Shown: positions 1-6,740, counted from the stretch's first letter. The stretch is DNA of 7,623 bases from Hyphomicrobiales bacterium (GCA_012032065.1 JAAURV010000144.1:1-7623), one strand, 5' to 3'. The notes: generated by a model from the letters alone, not told the origin. Program-made: numbers and translations.

Positions 1-115
1 GCCCGCCTGCGCATATTCGCCCAGCCACATCGGTTACGTCGGAAGGATTGATATTGGGCTTGGCGCTCTCGCCCGCGACCCACTCGCCATTGATGAAATT
101 CTTGTGCAACGTCAT
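1..115 (-). CDS. Aldehyde dehydrogenase family protein, N-terminal fragment with an apparent frameshift
   Basis: Only the first 38 or so codons lie in the window; the gene continues to the left. The ATG at 115-113 opens MTLHKNFINGEWVAGESAKP followed by NINPSDVTDV. This is the classic N-terminus of NAD(P)+ aldehyde dehydrogenases (the NFINGEW and NPS blocks), best matching the group that includes alpha-ketoglutaric-semialdehyde dehydrogenases. After Val30 (codon 28-26) the frame breaks: dropping one base at about 25 restores LGEYAQAG, exactly the family continuation (usually VGEYAQA or VGEYARA). As written, the frame reads AGRICAGG. A GGGAG ribosome-binding sequence lies about 10 nt before the ATG. 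The gene diverges from the dehydrogenase-aminotransferase-MatB operon, so its product may oxidise a semialdehyde made by that operon (inference). Family is clear; substrate is not. Whether the shift is real or a sequencing error cannot be told here. Confidence 0.78.
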   Translation of the reverse strand, partial: MTLHKNFINGEWVAGESAKPNINPSDVTDVAGRICAGG

Positions 116-174
116 GATGGATGATCTCCCGCTTTCGGCGGCGGAAACTAGCACGTGTAAGGGGTGGAGCAAGG
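116..174. promoter_or_regulatory. Short divergent intergenic region with a CACGTG palindrome
   Basis: These 59 bp separate the leftward aldehyde dehydrogenase from the rightward operon and must hold both ribosome-binding sites (GGGAG on the minus strand; GGAG at 166-169 on the plus strand) and probably at least one promoter. A CACGTG palindrome at 152-157, flanked by CT and AG at 148-149 and 160-161, is the only symmetric element and could be a small operator. No convincing -35/-10 pair is visible. Shared control of the two divergent units is an inference from the layout. Confidence 0.3.
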
Positions 175-1023
175 ATGCGGATCGGACTGATTGGCGCTGG
201 ACTGATGGGGCGCGGCATGGCTGCCAGTCTCTTGGCGCATGGCCATGAGGTGGCCTTCACCGTGCATCGCAATCGCGATGGCGTGGACGCGCTGGCGGCA
301 AAAGGGGCTCGGGAAGTGATAGGCGCCGCCGGGTTGGCGGCTTCCTCGGATGCAATCCTCATCTGTGTCACGACGTCGAACATTGTGGAGCGGCAAATCG
401 AAGCGCTGAAACCTCATCTGCGAAAAGCCATGATCGTGCTCGACGCCGGAACATCGCTACCCGAAGTCACGCGCCGGATTGCCGGCGATCTCGCCGGCAT
501 CGGGGTTTCCTATGCCGACATTCCGCTGACCGGCGGACCTGAACAGGCCGCGCGTGGCGAGCTTGGCGTATTGTGCGGTGCGGACGATCATACTTTCAGA
601 ACTATTGAATCCTTGCTGAAATCCATCGCAACCACCGTGCGCCATATGGGGCCCGTGGGTTCGGGCCACACCGCGAAGCTGATTTCGAACTTCCTGGTCA
701 CCGGCATGGCGGCGCTGGTGGCGCAGAGTTTCGCCGCGGCGCGGGCTGCGGGGCTGGAGTGGAAGCCGCTCTATGAGGCGATGCTCAATGGCTCGGGCAA
801 CTCCGGCGTCTTGCGCAAGATGGTGGCGCCGGCACTTTCCGGCGATTTCGATGGCTACAAGTTTTCCGTCGCCAATGCCGCCAAGGATATCGGCTACTAC
901 CGCGACCTGGCGGCAAAGCTGGGTTGCGATGGCGAATTGGCGGAAGCAGTTGCGTTGGTCTTCGCCAAGGCTCTAGAAACCGGCGATGGCGGGCGTTGTG
1001 TCAGCCAAATGCTGAACCACTGA
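175..1023 (+). CDS. NAD(P)-dependent 3-hydroxyisobutyrate dehydrogenase-family oxidoreductase
   Basis: A 282-residue beta-hydroxyacid dehydrogenase, close to the usual length (about 290). It should interconvert a 3-hydroxy acid and its semialdehyde or keto form in the cytoplasm using NAD(P). Visible are the Rossmann dinucleotide motif GAGLMG (residues 7-12) at the N-terminus, the substrate-loop equivalent DIPLTGG (115-121; DAPVSGG in many members), GSGHTAKLISN (163-173) with the family's catalytic lysine at 168 and Asn172, and the helical C-terminal domain with KDIGYYRDLA (237-246). The frame is open upstream to an ATG at 121, but that extension is basic and unlike the family. The ATG at 175 has GGAG five bases before it and starts directly with the beta-strand MRIGLIG, so I prefer it. 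First gene of a three-gene operon; the next ATG follows its TGA directly. The exact substrate (3-hydroxyisobutyrate, 3-hydroxypropionate, tartronate semialdehyde or similar) cannot be read from sequence. Confidence 0.9.
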   Translation: MRIGLIGAGLMGRGMAASLLAHGHEVAFTVHRNRDGVDALAAKGAREVIGAAGLAASSDAILICVTTSNIVERQIEALKPHLRKAMIVLDAGTSLPEVTRRIAGDLAGIGVSYADIPLTGGPEQAARGELGVLCGADDHTFRTIESLLKSIATTVRHMGPVGSGHTAKLISNFLVTGMAALVAQSFAAARAAGLEWKPLYEAMLNGSGNSGVLRKMVAPALSGDFDGYKFSVANAAKDIGYYRDLAAKLGCDGELAEAVALVFAKALETGDGGRCVSQMLNH

Positions 1024-2202
1024 ATGCGTGAGCCGATGCTGCAACTCAATCCCAATATAACCGCCATCGAAGAAGAAACCGCCTTCACGGTGCTCGACCG
1101 CGCCAATGCGCTGAAGGCGCAGGGCAAGCCCGTTATCAATCTCGGCATCGGCCAACCCGATTTCACTCCACCCCGCCATATTCTGGAAGCCGCGGAGAAG
1201 GCGGTGCGCGACGGGCCGCATGGATATTCTTCGCCGGCGGGACTTGCGATTCTGCGCGATGCAGTGGCCCAGTATGTGGGCAGGCGCTTCAAGGCGCCGG
1301 TTGTTGCCGAGGAAGTGGTGATCGTGCCGGGCGGCAAGGTGACGTTCTTCTTTGCCTGCCATCTCTTTGGCGGGCCTGGTGCTGAAATCCTCTATCCCGA
1401 CCCGGGTTTTCCACCCTATCGCGATGCCATCCGTTCAAGCGGCGCCAGGGCTGTGCCCTATCCCATCCGCGAGCAGAAGAGCTTCGGCTTCGATGCAGAG
1501 GAGGTGTTGTCGCTGGTGACGCCGAAAACGCGTCTTATCATCATCAACTCTCCAGCCAATCCGACAGGCGGCGTGGTGGAGCCCAAGGAGTTCAGAAAAT
1601 TCGCCGAAGGGATCGAGAAGCATCCAAATGTGGCGATCCTGTCGGACGAGATCTACAGCCATCTCGTCTACGAAGGCGCGGGCTTCACCAGCTTCTTCGA
1701 GTTCCCGGAGTTGCGAGACCGCGCCATCATGCTTGATGGCTGGTCCAAGACCTTCGCCATGACAGGATGGCGGTTGGGCTTCGGCATCTGGCCGCGCAAT
1801 CTCGTTGAGATGGTGAAGAAGATGATCACCGTCGATCATTCCTGCACCAGTGTTGCGACGCAGATGGCGGGCCTTGCTGCGATCACCGGGCCGATGGACG
1901 AGATCGAGGGGTTCCGCCGCGGTTTCGAGAAGCGCCGGAACATCGTGGTGGACGGTCTCAATGCGCTCCCCGGCGTCACCTGCCGGAAGCCTGGCGGCGC
2001 TTTCTACGCCTTTCCCAACATCAAGGGCACGGGGCGGCCGTCGCGCGAGCTTGCCCGCGATCTGCTCGAGAAGGCCTATGTGGCGCTGATCCATGGCGAG
2101 AGTTTCGGAGCCAACGGCGAAGGTTATCTCCGCCTCTCTTATGCCGCGAGCGAGGCCGACATCCGCGAAGCGCTGAAACGCATGCGCGATTTTCTCTCGT
2201 GA
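1024..2202 (+). CDS. Class I/II PLP-dependent aminotransferase (aspartate aminotransferase-like)
   Basis: A 392-residue fold-type I transaminase of normal length. PLP-binding features are complete: PGGK (102-105) at the phosphate-binding turn, Tyr68 in HGYSSPAG, NSPANPTGG with Asn179, SDEIYSHL with Asp208 and Tyr211, SKTFAMTGWRLG with the Schiff-base Lys242 and Arg250, and GYLRLSY with Arg370 for the substrate alpha-carboxylate. It therefore moves an amino group between an alpha-amino acid and a 2-oxo acid; the amino acid is unknown. The family is broad (aspartate, aromatic, arginine:pyruvate and other enzymes), so no symbol is given. The ATG at 1024 immediately follows the TGA of the preceding gene with no clear Shine-Dalgarno, which suggests translational coupling. 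Met5 at 1036 is an alternative start and gives MLQLNPNI, a natural family N-terminus. The 3' end overlaps the GTG of the next gene by 4 bp. Confidence 0.92.
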   Translation: MREPMLQLNPNITAIEEETAFTVLDRANALKAQGKPVINLGIGQPDFTPPRHILEAAEKAVRDGPHGYSSPAGLAILRDAVAQYVGRRFKAPVVAEEVVIVPGGKVTFFFACHLFGGPGAEILYPDPGFPPYRDAIRSSGARAVPYPIREQKSFGFDAEEVLSLVTPKTRLIIINSPANPTGGVVEPKEFRKFAEGIEKHPNVAILSDEIYSHLVYEGAGFTSFFEFPELRDRAIMLDGWSKTFAMTGWRLGFGIWPRNLVEMVKKMITVDHSCTSVATQMAGLAAITGPMDEIEGFRRGFEKRRNIVVDGLNALPGVTCRKPGGAFYAFPNIKGTGRPSRELARDLLEKAYVALIHGESFGANGEGYLRLSYAASEADIREALKRMRDFLS

Positions 2203-3692
2203 CGGGATCGCTCTACGCAAAGTTCGAGGAAACCTTCCGGCGGCTGCCGGAGAAGATCGCGCTTCGAACGCCAGCGGCGCGCACCTGGACCTTTGCGGAG
2301 CTTGCAGCCGAAGCCTGCCGCTATGCCAATGCGCTGGAAGCCTTGGGGATTGAGCCTGGCGACCGGGTGACGGTGCAGATCGACAAATCTCCGGCCAACC
2401 TCTTCCTCTACCTCGCGGTCCTTGGAGCCGGCGGTGTTTATCAACCGCTCAACCCCGCTTATACCGAGTCCGAAACGGAATATTTCGTTTCGGATGCGAG
2501 TCCGAAAATCGCCGTTTGCGCGCCTGCAAGGCAGCGCGCGATGCGCGATCTGGGCGACCGCCATCAGGTGCAGGCGGTGATGAATCTCGATGCGGAAGGA
2601 ATGGGGAGTCTTGCCGATCTCGCCGCGCGCATGGACGCGAGGCATCAAACCGTCCCGCGCGCCGCCGACGATCTCGCGGGACTTGTGTACACCTCCGGCA
2701 CGACTGGACGCGCCAAGGGGGCGATGATCACCCATGACAATCTGATCTCCAATGCCGAAGCGCTGGTGAAACTCTGGCGTTTGCAGGAGGGCGATACACT
2801 GCTCCATGCGCTGCCGGTGTTTCATGTCCACGGGCTGTTCGTTGCCATCAACACCGCGCTTATGGCGGGCGCCGGGATTCTTTGGTTTCCGAAGTTCGAT
2901 GCGGCATCGGCGATGGCGCATCTGCCGCAAGCCACCGTGCTGATGGGTGTTCCCACATTTTACACCCGGCTTCTCGAACAGAAGAGCTTCGCGAAGGAAA
3001 CCTGCCGCAACATGCGGGTCTTCATTTCGGGTTCGGCGCCGCTGCTTGCCGCCACGCACCGGGAATTCTCCACGCGCACGGGTCACGCCATTCTCGAGCG
3101 CTACGGCATGACCGAAACCGGCATGATCACATCCAATCCCTACGACGGCGCGCGGGAAGCGGGCAGCGTGGGCCACGCATTGCCCGGCGTTTCGGTGCGC
3201 ATTCGCGGCGAACAGCCAGGCGTTGTCGAGGTGAAGGGCCCCAACGTCTTCAAAGGCTATTGGCGGCTGCCGGAGAAGACGGCGGAGGATTTCACGGAAG
3301 ACGGTTATTTCATTACTGGCGATGTCGGAACGCTGGCCGATGACGGACGCCTCGCGATCGTGGGCCGTGCCAAGGATCTGGTGATCTCCGGCGGCTTCAA
3401 CGTGTACCCCAAGGAAATCGAAGTGCTGCTCGACGAAATGGAAGGCGTCGTCGAGTCCGCGGTGATCGGCGTGCCGCATCCCGATTTCGGCGAGGGCGTT
3501 GTCGCGGTTTTGGCGGTGACGGATGCCTGCGCGGACGAGACGGTTATACTCGGGTTTCTTAAACACCGCTTGGCCGGGTTCAAGCTTCCGAAGCGCATTT
3601 TCAAGGTCGGCGAACTGCCGCGCAACGCCATGGGCAAGGTGCAGAAGGCGGCGCTTCGCGAACGTTATCGCGAGATTTTCAAGACATCCTGA
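2199..3692 (+). CDS. matB: Malonyl-CoA / methylmalonyl-CoA synthetase (acyl-adenylate-forming enzyme)
   Basis: A 497-residue ANL-superfamily ligase that activates malonate, probably also methylmalonate, with ATP and CoA to give (methyl)malonyl-CoA, AMP and pyrophosphate. It tracks Rhodopseudomonas-type MatB closely along its length. Visible are the P-loop YTSGTTGRAKG (164-174), ALPVFHVHGLF (204-214), ATVLMGVPTFYTRLL (245-259), SGSAPLLAATHRE (277-289), whose HRE segment belongs to the dicarboxylate-binding region in MatB enzymes, ERYGMTETGM (300-309), ITGD (372-375), the hinge GRAKDLVISGGFNVYPKEIE (389-408) and the C-terminal adenylation lysine Lys480 in RNAMGKVQK. The start is GTG at 2199, overlapping the aminotransferase stop as GTGA, typical of coupled translation. 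At the 3' end it overlaps the convergent transporter gene by 14 bp. As last gene of the operon, it suggests that the pathway ends in malonyl-CoA or methylmalonyl-CoA. Confidence 0.92.
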   Translation: MTGSLYAKFEETFRRLPEKIALRTPAARTWTFAELAAEACRYANALEALGIEPGDRVTVQIDKSPANLFLYLAVLGAGGVYQPLNPAYTESETEYFVSDASPKIAVCAPARQRAMRDLGDRHQVQAVMNLDAEGMGSLADLAARMDARHQTVPRAADDLAGLVYTSGTTGRAKGAMITHDNLISNAEALVKLWRLQEGDTLLHALPVFHVHGLFVAINTALMAGAGILWFPKFDAASAMAHLPQATVLMGVPTFYTRLLEQKSFAKETCRNMRVFISGSAPLLAATHREFSTRTGHAILERYGMTETGMITSNPYDGAREAGSVGHALPGVSVRIRGEQPGVVEVKGPNVFKGYWRLPEKTAEDFTEDGYFITGDVGTLADDGRLAIVGRAKDLVISGGFNVYPKEIEVLLDEMEGVVESAVIGVPHPDFGEGVVAVLAVTDACADETVILGFLKHRLAGFKLPKRIFKVGELPRNAMGKVQKAALRERYREIFKTS

Positions 3693-4521
3693 TCGCCACT
3701 GCGCCAGCGACAATCAGCGCCGCGCCAATGGCGCGGGGCATCGTGATCTTCTCGGCGAGAACCCGCGACGACATCAGGATCACGAACAATATGCTGGTTT
3801 CGCGCAGCGCCGCCACGGCGGCGATCGGCGCTTTCGACATGGCCCAGATCACGATCCAGTAGGCGCATGCGGAAAGTGCCGCGCCGAATACTCCGCTTTT
3901 CAGGAACGGGACGACCGCCATGATGATGCCTGGGCCCCTCATCCGCAGTCCCACACCGAGGAGGAACAGCCCATCGAGGATGAAAACCAGCGCCGCATAG
4001 CCCGATGGATTGCCGGAGATCCGGCCTCCCAGGCCATCGACCACCGTGTAGAGCGCGATGAACACCGAAGTGATGAGCGCCGAAGCGAATGTCATCCCGT
4101 CGAGGCGCAACTCCTTTTTGCCCGTGAGCCCGGTGAGCCAAATGCCGGTGACCAGTATGCCGACCGCAATGGCGGTGAGCGCCGACACCGCTTCGTGCGC
4201 CACAAGCCATGTGATCAACAGTGTGAGCAGGGGAGCCGTCCCCCGCGCGATCGGATAGACCTGGCTCAAATCGCCCGAGCGATAGCTGCGCGCGAGGAAC
4301 AGGTTGTAGCCCGTGTGCAGCACGCCCGACGTGAGCGCGTAGAGGAAACTCTCGCTTGCCGGCATGCCGAATGCCGCAAGCATGCCAAAGCCCATCACGC
4401 CCATCAGCGTCTGCAGCATGAAGAGCGACAGGAAGCGGTCGAGGTTGAGCTTGACCAGCACGTTCCATCCCGCATGCATGAAGGCAGCGGCGAGAACGGC
4501 GAGAAAGACTGTGAGATCCAA
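3679..4521 (-). CDS. DMT/EamA-family membrane transporter
   Basis: A 280-residue, very hydrophobic inner-membrane protein with about ten predicted transmembrane helices in two repeats, the layout of drug/metabolite transporters. Marks include the first helix FLAVLAAAFMHAGWNVLVK, with the HAxWN pattern common in EamA proteins, GDLSQVYPIARGTAPLL (83-99) and, in the second half, SKAPIAAVAALRETSILF (about 229-246) followed by ending helices. Substrate unknown; the family exports or imports small metabolites and amino acids. The only start that keeps helix 1 whole is TTG at 4521-4519: a TAA lies 11 codons upstream and the next ATG is codon 15, inside helix 1. The only ribosome-binding-like sequence, GGAG, lies inside the stem of the terminator hairpin of the upstream pilus genes. 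The gene converges on matB; transport of an intermediate of that operon is possible but unproved. Confidence 0.87.
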   Translation of the reverse strand: MDLTVFLAVLAAAFMHAGWNVLVKLNLDRFLSLFMLQTLMGVMGFGMLAAFGMPASESFLYALTSGVLHTGYNLFLARSYRSGDLSQVYPIARGTAPLLTLLITWLVAHEAVSALTAIAVGILVTGIWLTGLTGKKELRLDGMTFASALITSVFIALYTVVDGLGGRISGNPSGYAALVFILDGLFLLGVGLRMRGPGIIMAVVPFLKSGVFGAALSACAYWIVIWAMSKAPIAAVAALRETSILFVILMSSRVLAEKITMPRAIGAALIVAGAVAIRMS

Positions 4522-4546
4522 AAGAGGGCTCCGGATGGGAGCCCTC
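4520..4546 (-). terminator. Rho-independent terminator of the tandem TadE genes
   Basis: A perfect 9-bp stem (GAGGGCTCC at 4524-4532 with GGAGCCCTC at 4538-4546) and 5-nt loop is followed on the minus strand by TTTT (4523-4520). It lies 45 nt after the stop of the second TadE-like gene. The T-run touches the TTG start of the transporter gene, so the hairpin doubles as the transporter's untranslated leader. Confidence 0.88.
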
Positions 4547-4591
4547 GATTAGCCTAACGCGTTGGAATTGTGAAACGGGTCTACTTGCGGC

Positions 4592-5170
4592 TCAGCACGT
4601 CGCGCCGCCGACCGAGCTCACAAAGCAGGTGAGCGTTGCGTTGCCGACCTGCCGGGGCCGCTGTGCGATCTGTTGGGAGACAGTGAAGTTTGGCGCACCC
4701 AGCAGATACTCGCCAAGGAACATCGCGGTCCGAGGCGTAAAATCCGTGCACACTTGAGCGATTACCATGTCGTTGCCGCCCAGCATGAGGTCGTCGAGGT
4801 CGGCCGTGGACGGCGCGCCGCAGCCCGAGCCCTGTCCATTGTTCACGGACCAAATCTGGTTCACGGCTCCGGCGACCAGCCTATAACCATAGACTTCGAC
4901 GCGCACATCGCTCATCGGGACGGGGTCCATGACCATTTCGGCTGCGTTATAATAGTCGGTGATCTGGGCTTGCAACACGTTGGTATTGTTCTGAGTGACG
5001 AGATCCGCCACTACGCTAGTCGAATATGTCACCTTGCGGTTGACCGTGATCAGGGTCGTCAGATCGAACAGCCCGAGATAGACGAGAATGACGAAGGGTA
5101 CGATCAGCGCGAACTCGATCGCCGCGACGCCGCGTGTTTCTCTTGCAAATTTGCCAAGCAGACGCATCAT
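4592..5170 (-). CDS. TadE-like pseudopilin of the Flp/Tad pilus (second of two)
   Basis: About 192 residues. The N-terminus has a short basic segment, then RGVAAIEFALIVPFVILVYL, a single transmembrane helix preceded by the G-x-x-x-x-E-F pattern of TadE/TadF/TadG pseudopilins, which prepilin peptidase is known to process after the glycine in related systems. The remainder is a predicted periplasmic domain (VTYSTSVVADLVTQN, then VRVEVYGYRLV) with several cysteines, including the final residue. Three start codons are possible (5179, 5170, 5167). The Shine-Dalgarno AAGGG at 5184-5180 abuts the first but sits 9 nt before the second, so I choose 5170; starting at 5179 adds three residues. AAGGG overlaps the corrected TAA stop of the preceding TadE-like gene, showing coupling of the pair. 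A terminator follows. TadE versus TadF/TadG naming cannot be settled, so no symbol is given. Confidence 0.85.
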   Translation of the reverse strand: MMRLLGKFARETRGVAAIEFALIVPFVILVYLGLFDLTTLITVNRKVTYSTSVVADLVTQNNTNVLQAQITDYYNAAEMVMDPVPMSDVRVEVYGYRLVAGAVNQIWSVNNGQGSGCGAPSTADLDDLMLGGNDMVIAQVCTDFTPRTAMFLGEYLLGAPNFTVSQQIAQRPRQVGNATLTCFVSSVGGATC

Positions 5171-5182
5171 TGTTGCCATCCC

Positions 5183-5750
5183 TTATGTGCAGCCGCCGCC
5201 AGCCGGAAATGGCTCATTGCGGAAGATCGCGAGGCCGACGAGCCGCCTCTTGCTGTCGTCGCCGACGTTGGTGAGAAGCCCCACTCCAGGGCATGATGAA
5301 GTTCCAGTCGTAGGTCACGACGACTCCGGCGGCGTCCAGCGGGTTGCCACAATTGAACGGCAGCGGAGGTTCGCTTCCATCGGGAAGAAACCCGATTGAG
5401 AGTGGATTTGGCAGGGTCGTCTGCAGCGTTGAGAAGCTCGTAGCGGCTTGGACAGCCACCAGGAGCTTGCTGTTGCAGTTCGCAATGAATGTCGCTTGTC
5501 CGCATAGGGCGGATTTGAAGGCCCCCGCGCTAACGCCGCCTGATTGAGACTGGCCCGTCCGGATCTGGCGCGCCGTTTCCTGCGTGGCGCTCTGGATGGC
5601 GAACTGCGTGAACAACATGGACCCCGATTCGAGGACGACGCCGATCATCAGCAGAAATGGCCCGCCGACCATGGCGAACTCGATTGCCGTCGCTCCGCGT
5701 TCAGATTTGACAAAGCGGCGGAGCAGCCGCTTGCGAATTTTGCTCCACAT
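5183..5750 (-). CDS. TadE-like pseudopilin of the Flp/Tad pilus (first of two), frameshifted near the C-terminus
   Basis: A membrane-anchored minor pilin-like protein: basic start MWSKIRKRLLRRF, processing motif ERGATAIEFAMVG (residues 17-29), one transmembrane helix to about residue 47, then TQFAIQSATQETARQIRTGQ (48-67), typical of TadE-like proteins, and a periplasmic domain ending VVTYDWNFIMP. As written, the frame runs to a stop at 5214 with an arginine-rich tail (GASHQRRRRQQEAARR) unlike the family. One extra base in the GGG run at 5289-5291 explains this: without it the reading becomes GVGLLTNVGDDSKRRLVG and then LAIFRNEPFP, the usual conserved ending, with TAA at 5185-5183 and 188 residues in all. 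GGAG lies 9 nt before the ATG at 5750. The corrected stop ends only 12 nt before the next TadE-like start. Nothing promoter-like was clear in 5751-5897. Confidence 0.83.
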
Positions 5751-5897
5751 ACCAGTACTCTCCGTCTTGCGCGCGGGCGGAAGAAGCCGGACGGGCCGGA
5801 TCCGCCGCGCAACACCAGGAAAAGCAATAACAGGGCCAGTTTTCGGCGTTATGAACGAATTCGCTCAAACTGAGTCGATTTGCGCCGGTGGTTAATG

Positions 5898-5927
5898 AAA
5901 AGGAAGGGCCCGCTTGGGGCCCTTCCT
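5898..5927 (-). terminator. Rho-independent terminator after the CpaC-domain pilus protein
   Basis: A perfect 11-bp stem (AGGAAGGGCCC at 5901-5911 with GGGCCCTTCCT at 5917-5927) and a 5-nt loop, followed on the minus strand by TTT from the flank, so the transcript ends CCUUUU. It lies 36 nt after the stop at 5964 and separates this gene from the TadE pair, which must then have its own promoter in 5751-5897 or depend on readthrough. Confidence 0.9.
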
Positions 5928-5963
5928 GTATAAGAAGCGGCGATCGTGAGGCTGCGCGAGGGA

Positions 5964-6442
5964 CTACTGTCCGCCGCTCGGCTGCTCTTCCTCGCCGGCC
6001 TTGCCGGTGGCGAGCTGGATTTTCTGTTTCGCTTCCTCGGTCACGCCGGCATAGCGGTTGATCTGATCACCGATGTGGAAGGTCATCTCGCAGTCAGGCG
6101 CGCACACATAGGAAAAAGCCGAGCCGCCCTTGTACATGACCATGGCGCTCTGGGCGGGCCGCATGACGGTCACCTCGAATGCCGCCATCTGGTTTCCATC
6201 GACATCCAGGATGATGATGTTGGTCGTGCCGAACAACTTGCCGTGCACGAAGACCTGGTTTCCGGCCACCGTGGCGTCCGCCATGCTGGGATTGCCCACG
6301 ACGACCACGCCAGGATTGCCGGGCAGGGTGATGACCTGAGTCTGGTCGGCCTTGACGACGAGCTGCTCCAGGATTGCGCGTGAGCCGCTGCGAAGGACAT
6401 TGAAGCGGCGATGCCTGCCGTGATGAGAAATCGTTTGACCAT
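5964..6442 (-). CDS. Secreted pilus-assembly N-terminal-domain protein (CpaC-like), frameshifted after its signal peptide
   Basis: Two overlapping frames give one protein. The first, from ATG 6442-6440, encodes the signal peptide MVKRFLITAGIAASMSFAAA followed by HAQ, with predicted cleavage near AHA-Q. The second carries ILEQLVVKADQTQVITLPG, VVVGNPSMADATVAGNQVFV, HGKLFGTTNIIILDVDGNQ and FSYVCAPDCEMTFHIGD, the pilus formation protein N-terminal domain found at the start of CpaC secretins and also as stand-alone proteins of about 150 residues beside Flp loci. One missing base near 6374-6376 (the AA run of GCGCAATCC on the minus strand) joins them into 159 residues with no leftover. The stop is TAG at 5966-5964. 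The tail is acidic, then proline/glycine-rich (GEEEQPSGGQ). The two cysteines of CAPDC may form a disulfide in the periplasm. GAGG lies about 12 nt before the ATG, a weak spacing. It is transcribed divergently from the Flp pilin gene. As written, translation from the signal peptide would lose the domain. Confidence 0.8.
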
Positions 6443-6740
6443 GGCGGTTTGGTTCCTCGAACATGTGGCTGAGTGAACAATGTGTTTCAGCCGGAAGCGC
6501 AATCTGCCCTAAAATTGGTGAATCTTCGGTTACGGCCCGTGCTCGATTGCGAATTTCGCGGCGATGGGCGGCAAGCCTGATCAAGAATTGCCGGGTTGAA
6601 TCGGGGAATTCATGGCGCCGAAGCCTGGGTCGACGTCCACAGAACAAGATATGCCATGCAAAACCAGGGCCGCGGCGGATTTGGGCCAAGGAACCACGAA
6701 TCAAGACTCTCGTAATTGGTGGATAGAGGCGTGGCAAAAA
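6443..6740. other. Leader and upstream region of the CpaC-like gene; no gene seen
   Basis: This stretch of normal GC content lies between the signal-peptide ATG at 6442 and the AT-rich island. Open frames cross it on both strands, but none shows a recognisable domain, a signal peptide or a good ribosome-binding site. It probably serves as the minus-strand 5' leader of the CpaC-like gene if that transcript starts in the AT-rich island. I see no strong hairpin or riboswitch-like fold in it. Confidence 0.5.

Noticed and set aside
121..174. An 18-residue N-terminal extension of the hydroxyacid dehydrogenase
   Set aside because: The extension is basic, lacks a ribosome-binding site at 121 and precedes the Rossmann strand that normally starts the protein; the ATG at 175 has a well-placed GGAG.
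1435..2220. A 261-codon minus-strand open frame opposite the aminotransferase
   Set aside because: Shadow of the strongly conserved aminotransferase; no recognisable motif of its own.
2139..3713. A 524-codon open frame on the minus strand opposite matB
   Set aside because: Antisense shadow of a GC-rich gene: rich in Arg, His and Ala with no domain, while the plus strand encodes a full-length MatB with all motifs.
3721..3735. CGCGCC-AAT-GGCGCG inverted repeat just after matB
   Set aside because: Considered as a matB terminator, but no T-run follows on the plus strand and it lies inside the transporter coding sequence, so it is probably chance in GC-rich codons.
3523..4557. A 344-codon open frame on the plus strand across the end of matB and opposite the transporter
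   Set aside because: Its composition is low-complexity (Arg, Glu, His, Gln), with no domain or proper start; the opposite strand encodes a clear ten-helix transporter.
5946..6383. A 145-codon plus-strand open frame opposite the CpaC-like gene
   Set aside because: Shadow of the conserved pilus-assembly domain on the minus strand; no ribosome-binding site or family resemblance.
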